Source: Hyphomicrobiales bacterium
Lineage (GTDB): Bacteria > Pseudomonadota > Alphaproteobacteria > Rhizobiales > Rhizobiaceae
Direction: 5' to 3'
DNA: 64,000 nt
Assembly: GCA_900472295.1 (NCBI GenBank)
Contig: UCIA01000002.1
Coordinates: 744,001-808,000, forward strand
Part shown: piece by piece, positions 1 to 7,951 of the stretch
How positions within the stretch are numbered: the stretch's first letter is position 1
Layout of the letters: every line of letters begins with the position of its first letter
Position numbers and translations under genes: made by a program
The notes under the pieces: model-generated
Databases searched by the model: none
What the model saw: the letters and a program-made list of their open reading frames with translations, nothing else
What the model was told of the DNA's origin: nothing

Positions 1-882
1 CAGTTCGACGACCTGGCAAGGCGCGGCAACGCCATGCGCCACCTCGGCGTCGACGCCGAACTGATGAGCACCGCCGAGATCGCACGCCTGGTGCCGGCAC
101 TGGACATGTCGGCCTCGGCGCGCTTTCCGATCGTCGGCGGCCTGATGCAGCCGCGCGCCGGCACCGCCCGCCATGACGCAGTGGCCTGGGGCTATGCACG
201 CGGCGCCGACCGCCGTGGCGTCGACATCGTCGAGAATTGCGAGGTCACCGGCTTCCTGCGCGACGGCGACCGCATCATCGGCGTGCAGACGACGCGCGGC
301 GAGATCCGCGCCAAGAAAGTGGCTGTCGCCGTCGCCGGCAGCACCGGACGGGTGATGCAGCTTGCCGGCGTCGACAGGATGCCGATCGAGAGCCATGTGC
401 TGCAGGCCTTCGTCACCGAATCGCTAAAGCCTTTCATCGACACGGTGCTGACCTTCGGCATGGGCCATTTCTACATGTCGCAGTCCGACAAGGGCGGCCT
501 CGTCTATGGCGGCGACATCGACGGCTACAACAGCTATGCCCAGCGCGGCAATCTGCCCATCGTCGACGAGGTGATGAGCGAGATGCTGGCGCTGTTTCCC
601 GGTCTTGCGCGTGTGCGCATGCTGCGCTCTTGGGGCGGCGTCTGCGACATGTCGATGGACGGTTCGCCGATCATCACCACCGGCCCGCTGCCGGGCATGT
701 ATCTCAATTGCGGCTGGTGCTATGGCGGCTTCAAGGCGACGCCCGCCTCGGGCTGGTGCTTTGCATACACCATCGCCAAGGACGAGCCGCACGCGTTCAA
801 CGCGCCTTTCACGCTCGACCGTTTTTATCGCGGCATGGTGATCGACGACAAAGGCCAGGGCGCAACGCCCCGGCTGCACTAG
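1..882 (+). CDS. soxB: Sarcosine oxidase subunit beta, 5'-truncated by window edge
   Basis: This is the C-terminal part of the beta subunit of heterotetrameric sarcosine oxidase, which oxidatively demethylates sarcosine to glycine with folate-bound C1 and H2O2. The reading frame is open from base 1, and about 293 residues are visible of the roughly 415 usual for the family, so the N-terminal FAD-binding Rossmann motif lies outside the window. What remains is the DAO-fold substrate/FAD part, including the C-terminal stretch CGWCYGGFKATPASGW typical of SoxB. It is followed after 16 bp by soxD, soxA and soxG, the conserved soxBDAG order. Identification rests on the family sequence and the operon. 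Confidence 0.95.
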   Translation, partial: QFDDLARRGNAMRHLGVDAELMSTAEIARLVPALDMSASARFPIVGGLMQPRAGTARHDAVAWGYARGADRRGVDIVENCEVTGFLRDGDRIIGVQTTRGEIRAKKVAVAVAGSTGRVMQLAGVDRMPIESHVLQAFVTESLKPFIDTVLTFGMGHFYMSQSDKGGLVYGGDIDGYNSYAQRGNLPIVDEVMSEMLALFPGLARVRMLRSWGGVCDMSMDGSPIITTGPLPGMYLNCGWCYGGFKATPASGWCFAYTIAKDEPHAFNAPFTLDRFYRGMVIDDKGQGATPRLH

Positions 883-898
883 GGCTTAGGGAACAAGA

Positions 899-1195
899 AT
901 GCTCATCACCTGTCCCTATTGCGGCCCGCGCGACGTCATCGAGTTCACCTATCAGGGCGACGGCAACCGCGAGCGCCCGCAGCCCGCCTCGCAGGACCTC
1001 GACGCCTGGAACGCCTATGTCTACGACCGGCTGAACCCGGCCGGCGACCACAATGAGATCTGGCAGCATTCCGGCGGCTGCCGCACCCATCTGAGGATGG
1101 TGCGCAACACGGTCACGCATGAAATTTCCAGCACCGGTTTCGCGCGCGGCGACCACAATGCCGCCGCCCGGCACAAAGCGGGAGGCAAGTCGTGA
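899..1195 (+). CDS. soxD: Sarcosine oxidase subunit delta
   Basis: A 98-aa protein, the normal size for the small zinc-binding delta subunit of heterotetrameric sarcosine oxidase. Cys5 and Cys8 in CPYCGPR near the N-terminus, plus the His and Cys of the QHSGGCR segment, match the family's zinc ligands. The delta subunit stabilises the complex and does not carry the redox chemistry. It lies 16 bp after soxB, and its stop overlaps the GTG start of soxA in GTGA, which suggests translational coupling. Confidence 0.95.
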   Translation: MLITCPYCGPRDVIEFTYQGDGNRERPQPASQDLDAWNAYVYDRLNPAGDHNEIWQHSGGCRTHLRMVRNTVTHEISSTGFARGDHNAAARHKAGGKS

Positions 1196-4188
1196 GCCCG
1201 CGCCGCACTGAGACCGGCGGCCGCATCGACCGGCTGCGCACCATCCGCTTCACCTTCGACGGCGCGCCCTACACCGGCCATGCCGGCGACACGCTGGCTT
1301 CGGCGCTGTTGGCCAACGGCGTCACGCTGTTCGGCCGCTCGTTCAAATACCACCGCCCGCGCGGCTTGCTGTCGGCCGGTGTCGAGGAGCCGAACGCATT
1401 GGTGACGGTGCTGCGCGGCGAAGTGCGTGAGCCGAACATCGCCGCGACCATGGTCGAGATCTATGACGGGCTGGTCGCCGTCAGCCAGAACCGCTTTCCC
1501 TCGCTCGCCTGGGACGTCAACGCCGTCAACCAGCTCGGCGGCAAGATCCTGGCCGCCGGATTCTACTACAAGACCTTCATGGGTCCGGTCTTCGGCCCGC
1601 TGAAAGGCACACGCTTCTGGATGTTTTGCGAGCACTTCATCCGCCGTGCAGCCGGTCTCGGTAAGGCCGGCATCGCCGCCGACACCTCACGCTACGAGCG
1701 CATGAACGCGTTTTGCGATGTGCTGGTCGTCGGCTCCGGCCCGGCCGGACTATCCGCTGCAAAGGCCGCCGCCGATCAGGGTGCTCGCGTCATCATGACC
1801 GAGCTCGAACCGCGTTTCGGCGGCTCGGCCAACTGGTCGGGCGAGACCATCGACGGTGCGCCCGCCGCCGATTGGGCGGCGCGAACCGTCACCCAGCTCG
1901 AAGGCCATGACACGGTCCGTCTGCTGCCGCGCACCACGGCGTGGGGCTATTACGACGGCAACACGATTGCCGCACTCGAGCGCGTCACCGATCACAAGGA
2001 AACGCCCGGCAAGGGCGAACCGCGCCATCGCTACTGGGCCATCCGCGCCAAGACCGTGGTGCTGGCCACCGGCTCGTTCGAACGGCCGCTGGTATTCCCC
2101 GGCAATGACCGGCCCGGCGTCATGCTGGCGCATGCCGGAGAGCGCTATGCCAATGACTATGGCGTGCTGCCGGGCGACCGGATCGCGCTGTTCACCAACA
2201 ATGACAGCGCCTATCGCTCGGCTCTGGCGCTGAAGAAGGCGGGCGCGGCCATTGTCGCCATCGTCGATGTCCGCCCCGAACTGTCTGCCGAGATGCGCAG
2301 CCTCGCCACCGAGGCCGAAGCCGAAATCGTTTCCGGCCATGCGGTGGTCGCCACCGAAGGCGGCAAGGCGCTCAGCGGCCTCAAGGTGCAGCGCTTCGAC
2401 ATGAATTCGGGCACACTGAGCGGTGACGCCCGCAGCATCCACGCCAATTGCCTGCTGATGTCGGGCGGCTGGTCGCCGACCATCCACCTCGCCAGCCAGG
2501 CCGGCGCCAGAGCCGAGTGGAACGCCGACCGCCAGGCCTTCCTGCCGCCGAAGCCGACGCAACAGCAATGGATTGGCGCCGGCGCCTTCAACGGCAGTTT
2601 TTCCACCGTCGAAGCCATCACTGAGGGCCGCGCCGCCGGACTTTCGGCCGCCGGTGCAACGGGTGCCCCGGCAGCCGTGCCGGACGTGGAGGCGACACCC
2701 GGCAATCCCGATCCGGCGCCGGTGTTCGAGATCAAGGCGAAAGGCAAAAGCTTCGTCGATTTCCAGCATGACGTCACCGCCGAAGACGTGCGGCTGGCGC
2801 ATCGCGAAGGCTTTGTCTCGGTTGAGCACCTGAAGCGCTACACCACGCTCGGCATGGCGACCGACCAGGGCAAGAACTCCAACGTGCCGGGCCTCGCCAT
2901 CATGGCAGAGGCGTTGGGTAAACCGATACCCGAAGTCGGCACGACACGCTTCCGTCCGCCCTATTCGGCCGTGTCGATCGGCTCTCTTGCCGCAGAGCGC
3001 TTCGGCGATCTGAAACCCGAGCGCTTGACGCCGATGCATGACTGGCACCTTGCCAATGGTGCGACCATGTATTCGGCCGGCCTGTGGTTCCGGCCGATGA
3101 TCTATGGCCTTGCCGGCGAGACGATCGAGCAGGCCTATGTCCGCGAAGCCAGGGCGACGCGCGAAAGCGCTGGCATTGTCGACGTCTCGACGCTGGGCAA
3201 GATCGCCGTGCAGGGACCGGACGCCGGCGAATTCCTCGACCGCGTCTACACCAACATGTTTTCCACCCTCGCTGTCGGCAAGGCCCGCTACGGGCTGATG
3301 CTGCGCGAGGACGGGCTGGCCTTCGACGACGGCACCACCTGGCGGCTGGGCGAACAGGACTTCCTGATGACCACCACCACGGCCAATACCGGCAAGGTGA
3401 TGCAGCATCTGGAATATTTCCTCGATGTCATCTGGCCGGAGCTGAAGGTCACCGTCACTTCGGTGACCGATGAATGGGCAGGCGCTGCTATCGGCGGGCC
3501 GAAGGCGCGTGCCATCCTTGCTGCCTGCGTTACCGGCACAGCCGTCGACAACACCGCGCTGCCCTTCATGGGCATTGTGCGTGGCCAGATTGCCGGCGTG
3601 CCGGTGATGATTTGCCGGCTGTCCTTCTCCGGCGAAATGGCCTTTGAGGTCTATTCCGGCGCCGGCTACGGCACCCATGTCTGGGAAGCGCTGGTCGAAG
3701 CCGGCAAGCCGTTCGGCCTGGTGACCTACGGGCTGGAAGCGCTCGGCACGATGCGCATCGAGAAGGGCCATGTCACTGGCGCAGAGATCGACGGCCGCAC
3801 CACGGCGCGCGATCTGCATCTCGACTGGATGCTGTCGAAGAAGAAGCCCTTCATCGGCTCGGCGATGATGGACCGCGAAGGCCTGATCGCGCCCGAGCGG
3901 CTGCAACTGGTCGGTTTGGTTTCGCTCGACAATCGGCCGCTCAATGGCGGGGCCCATATCGTCGAAGAGCTGGACGCAGCCAATCCGCACGATTCCATCG
4001 GCCACATCACCGCCTGCTGCTATTCGCCGGCGCTCGGCAAACACATCGCCCTGGCTTTGGTCGAGGGCGGCAAGGCCAGGCACGGCACGCGCGCATTCGT
4101 CTCCGATCCGCTGCGCAAGCGGTTCGGGCCGGTCGAGATCGTCTCCAACCATTTCTACGACCCGGACGGGAGCCGCATGCATGGCTGA
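1192..4188 (+). CDS. soxA: Sarcosine oxidase subunit alpha
   Basis: A 998-aa alpha subunit, full length for the family. An N-terminal ferredoxin-like segment (FGRSFKYHRPRG near residue 50) precedes a dinucleotide-binding domain with VVGSGPAGLSAAKAAADQG at about residue 177. The C-terminal 400 residues form a GcvT/aminomethyltransferase domain that binds tetrahydrofolate and captures the methyl group as methylene-THF. The start is GTG, overlapping soxD by 4 bp. The 3' end overlaps soxG by 8 bp. The enzyme is cytoplasmic and works with SoxB (FAD/FMN site), SoxD and SoxG. Confidence 0.96.
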   Translation: MSPRRTETGGRIDRLRTIRFTFDGAPYTGHAGDTLASALLANGVTLFGRSFKYHRPRGLLSAGVEEPNALVTVLRGEVREPNIAATMVEIYDGLVAVSQNRFPSLAWDVNAVNQLGGKILAAGFYYKTFMGPVFGPLKGTRFWMFCEHFIRRAAGLGKAGIAADTSRYERMNAFCDVLVVGSGPAGLSAAKAAADQGARVIMTELEPRFGGSANWSGETIDGAPAADWAARTVTQLEGHDTVRLLPRTTAWGYYDGNTIAALERVTDHKETPGKGEPRHRYWAIRAKTVVLATGSFERPLVFPGNDRPGVMLAHAGERYANDYGVLPGDRIALFTNNDSAYRSALALKKAGAAIVAIVDVRPELSAEMRSLATEAEAEIVSGHAVVATEGGKALSGLKVQRFDMNSGTLSGDARSIHANCLLMSGGWSPTIHLASQAGARAEWNADRQAFLPPKPTQQQWIGAGAFNGSFSTVEAITEGRAAGLSAAGATGAPAAVPDVEATPGNPDPAPVFEIKAKGKSFVDFQHDVTAEDVRLAHREGFVSVEHLKRYTTLGMATDQGKNSNVPGLAIMAEALGKPIPEVGTTRFRPPYSAVSIGSLAAERFGDLKPERLTPMHDWHLANGATMYSAGLWFRPMIYGLAGETIEQAYVREARATRESAGIVDVSTLGKIAVQGPDAGEFLDRVYTNMFSTLAVGKARYGLMLREDGLAFDDGTTWRLGEQDFLMTTTTANTGKVMQHLEYFLDVIWPELKVTVTSVTDEWAGAAIGGPKARAILAACVTGTAVDNTALPFMGIVRGQIAGVPVMICRLSFSGEMAFEVYSGAGYGTHVWEALVEAGKPFGLVTYGLEALGTMRIEKGHVTGAEIDGRTTARDLHLDWMLSKKKPFIGSAMMDREGLIAPERLQLVGLVSLDNRPLNGGAHIVEELDAANPHDSIGHITACCYSPALGKHIALALVEGGKARHGTRAFVSDPLRKRFGPVEIVSNHFYDPDGSRMHG

Positions 4189-4798
4189 GCGCCAATCCCC
4201 TGAACGCCAGTTACCTGAGCGCCTCTCGCCACTCGAGCCGGTGTTCCATACGGGTTCGCATGGCAATTTCGAGCATGGCGTCGATGTCATCCTGACCGAG
4301 ACCAGGCCGGGTTCGATCCTGCAGCTCGCCGCATGGCCGGGCGCGGAAAAGCAACTGATCGAGGCGATCCGAAAGGTCACCGGCCTCGCCTTACCCGATG
4401 GCGCCGGCGGCGGCGTTGCCAAGGACGGCAAAGCTGTGTTCGGTTTCGCGCCGGGAAAATTCACGGTCGTCGACGAGGCCGAGGGCCTTGCGTCCGCCTT
4501 CGCCAAGGTCGTCACCCCGGCCATCGGCACGATTACCGACCTGTCACATGGCCGCACCGCCATCCGCATCGCCGGGCCAAAGGCCGAATGGGTGCTGGCA
4601 AAGTTTTTCGCCATCGACTTCGCGTTGCCCGCCTTCCCCATAGGCGCCGGCCGTTCGACCACGCATCACGACGTCTTCGCCCAGATCCAGCGCAGCGGCG
4701 CCGACCAGTTCGACGTCTACGTCTTCCGCTCCTTCGCCCGTTCGTTCTGGAAGGCGCTTTGCCATGCCAGTGAGGAAGTCGGCTACGAGGTCCAGTAG
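4181..4798 (+). CDS. soxG: Sarcosine oxidase subunit gamma
   Basis: I place the start at the ATG at 4181 (MAERQSPER), giving 205 aa, the usual size for SoxG. The frame stays open upstream inside soxA, but that extension is out-of-frame soxA sequence. The ATG overlaps the soxA stop in ATGGCTGA. The gamma subunit completes the alpha-beta-gamma-delta tetramer and resembles the GcvT fold. It is the last gene of the operon; 145 bp separate it from the next gene. Confidence 0.92.
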   Translation: MAERQSPERQLPERLSPLEPVFHTGSHGNFEHGVDVILTETRPGSILQLAAWPGAEKQLIEAIRKVTGLALPDGAGGGVAKDGKAVFGFAPGKFTVVDEAEGLASAFAKVVTPAIGTITDLSHGRTAIRIAGPKAEWVLAKFFAIDFALPAFPIGAGRSTTHHDVFAQIQRSGADQFDVYVFRSFARSFWKALCHASEEVGYEVQ

Positions 4799-4943
4799 GC
4801 CTCTGGCATCAAGGCCAACCGGTTCTGCCGCTAGAGAATCCTGCCGCCGGCGCCCATGATGGAGAAATGGCCGCCCAACCGGTCCAAGGGGTCAAAAGAT
4901 CCCGTCTTTAGAGTCGGCATAGTCGTTTGGTTCGAACATCCCC

Positions 4944-6386
4944 ATGACCGCAGAACTATCCGCCGGCGCCACGGATCGCGCCGATGTGTCGGCCAGAGCC
5001 TTGCTCCTGCTGCCGCTCACGGTCGCGTGCGGTGTGTTCATGACCAGCCTCGACCAGAATGTCGTCGTCACCGCTTTGCCCGGCATCAGCGAAAGCCTCG
5101 ACCGGCCGCCGAGCCAGCTCGGCCTGTTGATCACCGTCTATGTCGCCAGCCTCATCATATCGATGCCGCTCGGCGGCTGGGCGGCCGACCGTTTTGGCCT
5201 GCGCAATGTCTACTGCTTTGCCTTGCTGGTGTTCGCCGCGTCATCGGCGCTGTGCGGCCTGTCCAACGACATCTGGACACTGGTCGGCGCCCGCGCGTTG
5301 CAAGGCTTCGGCGGCGCCTTGATGGGGACGCTCGGCCAGGTCGTCATCCTGTCGACCTTCCCGCGCAGCCGGACGCTGAAGATCAATATGTACATCTCGC
5401 TGGCCGGCCAGTCCGGACCGCTGGTCGGCCCGCTCGTCGGCGGCGCGCTGACGACCTACATCTCCTGGCGCTGGATCTTTTTCATCAACGTCCCGTTCGC
5501 GCTGGCGGCGGCAATTCTAGCCGCCTCGCTGTTCCCGACGGTCACCAAACCGGTGCGCACGCCGTTCGATTTTCCGGGCTTCCTGCTGGTCGGCAGCGGC
5601 ATGGTCCTGCTGGTCTTCGGCATGGATTCGCTTGCCGCGAAAGACGCCGCCGGCAGCATGATCGCGGCCGAGCTGGCGCTGGCGATCGTCATCCTGACGC
5701 TTGCCTCCTTCTACTGCCTGCGTGCCCGCAACCCTTTGCTGGACCTGAAACTCCTGCGCATCCGCACCTTTCGCATCTCCTTCCTCACCGGCGGCGGGCT
5801 GGACACCATCGGCCTCAGCTCCGTGGTTTTCCTTTTGCCGCTGATGTTCCAGCTCGGCTTCGGCATGAGCGCGGTGCAGGCGGGATCACTGACCTTCGTT
5901 GCGGCGATCGGCTCGCTGATCATGCGACTGTTCATGCCGCGCCTGCTCAACCGCTTCGGCTTCCGCCGCGTGCTGGTCATCAACACGCCGATCGTCGCCG
6001 CCATGGTTGCGGGCTTCGCTCTGATCGGGGCAACCACACCGGTCTGGATCGTGCTTGCCTATATCTTTGCCTTCGGCGTCCTGCGCTCCGCGCAGTGGGC
6101 TTCGACCGGCAACCTCGCCTATTCCGACATTGCGCCCGAACAGCTCGCCCGCTTCAGCGCCCTCTACTACATTCTGTGGCAGCTGGGGGTGGCGATCAGC
6201 GTCGGCCTGGCGGCGGCGCTGTTGTCGTTCCTGGCCGGCGGCGGGCCGGCCAGTGTCAACGATTTCCGCATCCTGTTTGTCGTCGAGGGCGTCATCACAC
6301 TCTGCGCGCTTATCGCCTATCTCAGGCTGACGCCGCAGGACGGCGCCCATATCAGCGGCCATGGCGCACAATTGACCGTGGAATAG
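4944..6386 (+). CDS. MFS transporter, DHA2 (14-TM) family
   Basis: A 480-aa polytopic inner-membrane protein with about 14 hydrophobic segments, as in the EmrB/QacA branch of the major facilitator superfamily. Family marks are LDQNVVVTALPGI in TM1, GGWAADRFGLR in the loop between TM2 and TM3, and GPLVGPLVGGALTTYISWRW around TM5 (antiporter motif C and the following WRW). Such proteins usually export drugs or metabolites against protons; the substrate cannot be read from sequence. It is co-directional with soxG, but the 145-bp gap leaves operon membership open. No membrane-fusion partner is adjacent. Confidence 0.85.
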   Translation: MTAELSAGATDRADVSARALLLLPLTVACGVFMTSLDQNVVVTALPGISESLDRPPSQLGLLITVYVASLIISMPLGGWAADRFGLRNVYCFALLVFAASSALCGLSNDIWTLVGARALQGFGGALMGTLGQVVILSTFPRSRTLKINMYISLAGQSGPLVGPLVGGALTTYISWRWIFFINVPFALAAAILAASLFPTVTKPVRTPFDFPGFLLVGSGMVLLVFGMDSLAAKDAAGSMIAAELALAIVILTLASFYCLRARNPLLDLKLLRIRTFRISFLTGGGLDTIGLSSVVFLLPLMFQLGFGMSAVQAGSLTFVAAIGSLIMRLFMPRLLNRFGFRRVLVINTPIVAAMVAGFALIGATTPVWIVLAYIFAFGVLRSAQWASTGNLAYSDIAPEQLARFSALYYILWQLGVAISVGLAAALLSFLAGGGPASVNDFRILFVVEGVITLCALIAYLRLTPQDGAHISGHGAQLTVE

Positions 6387-6404
6387 AGCCCCGGTAGCGG
6401 AGGC

Positions 6405-7109
6405 CTATTCGCTGAACGTCACCCACTCTTCCAGCGGTACGCGGTCGGTCCGAAAATCGTTTTCGGGCTTGGACGTGTCCTCAAGGCCGAGCGCCATGCC
6501 GCAGACGACGATCTCCTCGTCAGGAATGTTGAGCACCGGCCGGATCTGCCGGTGATAGGGCGCAAAGGCGGCCTGCGGACAAGTGTGCAGTCCCCTGCCC
6601 CGCGCCGCCACCATGATGTTCTGCAGGAACATGCCGTAGTCGATCCACGAGCCTTGGTTCAGCCGCCGGTCGATGGTGAAGATCATGCCGACCGGCGCAT
6701 CGAAGAAGACGAAGTTGCGGTCGTGCTGGGCGCGCATCTTGTCGACCTCGCGGCGGCCGATACCTAGCGCCCCGTAGAGCCCGAAGCCGTTGGCGCGGCG
6801 ACGGGTCAGATACGGCTCGAAGAACTGGGTGGGATAATAGCGATACTCGTCCCAATCGGCCTTTTCGGCGCGGATGCCGGAATTGAGAATGGCGTCCGAT
6901 ATCTGCTGCTTGATCTCGCCCTTGACGACATAGACCCGCCAGGGCTGCATGTTGGTGCCCGAAGGTGCGCGTGCGGCAACAGACAGAATGGCGCGGATCG
7001 TCTCATCATCGACCATGTCGGGCAAAAAGGCACGCACCGAACGGCGCGACAGGATCGCCTCGTCGACAACAGCCGCGTCGTGCGCTGTCAGGGCGTTTTT
7101 TTCCAGCAT
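6405..7109 (-). CDS. Nitroreductase family protein
   Basis: A 234-aa FMN-dependent nitroreductase-fold protein. RRSVRAFLPDMVDDETI followed by AARAPSGTNMQPWRVYVV is the classic N-terminal FMN-binding signature, and NIMVAARGRGLHTCPQ is the conserved central helix. Members reduce nitro compounds, quinones or enones with NAD(P)H in the cytoplasm. I chose the ATG at 7109 because AAGGGACGG lies just upstream; a GTG 21 bp earlier is also in frame. It converges on the MFS gene with an 18-bp gap and is divergent from the XRE regulator. The specific substrate is unknown. Confidence 0.88.
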   Translation of the reverse strand: MLEKNALTAHDAAVVDEAILSRRSVRAFLPDMVDDETIRAILSVAARAPSGTNMQPWRVYVVKGEIKQQISDAILNSGIRAEKADWDEYRYYPTQFFEPYLTRRRANGFGLYGALGIGRREVDKMRAQHDRNFVFFDAPVGMIFTIDRRLNQGSWIDYGMFLQNIMVAARGRGLHTCPQAAFAPYHRQIRPVLNIPDEEIVVCGMALGLEDTSKPENDFRTDRVPLEEWVTFSE

Positions 7110-7282
7110 GGGCCGTCCCTTTGCGCACACTCGGAAAGCCGGGCCGGCTATCGGAGAAAAGACCTTGCGCAGATTTCAATCCTTGGTCGCCGACCGGACG
7201 TCCCCACACACGCCGTTCGTGCCCGAGCCTTTGCATGAACCGCCAAAATCGCGCAAGCAAATCTTGTGGCCTCATGAAAATC

Positions 7283-7343
7283 CACTTGATTTTTTCACGA
7301 GCGTGGCTTCTCATGAAATTCATTTCCAGATTTTCATCAAGTG
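7283..7343. promoter_or_regulatory. Inverted and direct repeats at the regulator start (putative operator)
   Basis: CACTTGAT (7283-7290) and its exact reverse complement ATCAAGTG (7336-7343) bracket about 45 bp. Related TCATGAAA and GATTTTCAT words are repeated in between and just upstream. The second arm overlaps the GTG start of the XRE gene. This fits an autoregulatory operator between the nitroreductase and the catabolic operon. It is an inference from sequence symmetry only. Confidence 0.4.
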
Positions 7344-7937
7344 AGCGATTTGCCCCCAGCTGCCGCCAAAACATTGCAGGGACCTGACGAGCGCCTGCTG
7401 GCGAGCGACATCCGCGCTTTGCGCAAGGCACGCGGGCTGACGCTGGCCGAGATCGCGCTGAACCTCGGCCGCTCCGTCGGCTGGGTCAGCCAGGTCGAGC
7501 GCGGCCTGTCTATCCCGTCGCTGGGCGACCTCAGGGCCTTCGCCGACCTGTTTGGCGTGCCGCTCAGCCTGTTCTTCAGCCATGACGTGCCGATCGAGAA
7601 GGAGCGCGGCGTTGTCGTGCGCGCCGGCAGCCGGCGTACCCTTGGCACAAGCGAATCCGGCCTGGTGGAGGAGCTTCTGTCGCCCGATCTCGGCGGTAGT
7701 TTCGAGATGGTGCGTTCGATCTTCGCGCCGGGCGCGGAGCTGAAGAGCGAGCAGCTGCGGCCGACCGAGGAAGCCGGCTACATCGCCTCGGGTATTTTCG
7801 AGATCGAGATTGCTGGTATCTGGCACCGGCTCGTCGAAGGCGATTCCTTCCGTTTCGAGCGCAAGCCGTACCGCTGGCGCAATCCCGGCACCGAGCCGGC
7901 CGTGATCATCTGGGTGGTTTCACCCCCTGTCTATTGA
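7341..7937 (+). CDS. XRE-family regulator with C-terminal cupin domain
   Basis: A 198-aa two-domain transcriptional regulator. Residues about 20-80 form an XRE helix-turn-helix (LRKARGLTLAEIALNLG, then SVGWVSQVERG). The C-terminal half is a small cupin barrel that probably senses a ligand (EEAGYIASGIFEIEI, GDSFRFERKPYRWRNPG). XRE-cupin proteins typically control adjacent amine or amino-acid catabolic genes. It sits immediately before, and probably in the same transcript as, the dimethylglycine-dehydrogenase-like gene (14-bp gap). The GTG start has no clear ribosome-binding site, so a leaderless or slightly later start (TTG at 7350 or 7371) is possible. Confidence 0.85.
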   Translation: MSDLPPAAAKTLQGPDERLLASDIRALRKARGLTLAEIALNLGRSVGWVSQVERGLSIPSLGDLRAFADLFGVPLSLFFSHDVPIEKERGVVVRAGSRRTLGTSESGLVEELLSPDLGGSFEMVRSIFAPGAELKSEQLRPTEEAGYIASGIFEIEIAGIWHRLVEGDSFRFERKPYRWRNPGTEPAVIIWVVSPPVY

Positions 7938-7951
7938 ATGAGGGATTTAAT

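Noticed and set aside
1750-4662. 970-aa open frame on the minus strand through soxA and soxG
   Set aside because: It is antisense to well-conserved sox genes; high-GC codon bias keeps the opposite frame open, and the product resembles no protein.
4856-6397. 513-aa forward frame overlapping the MFS gene
   Set aside because: The Arg/Pro/His-rich product is typical of an out-of-frame shadow; the MFS frame has clear TM segments and motifs.
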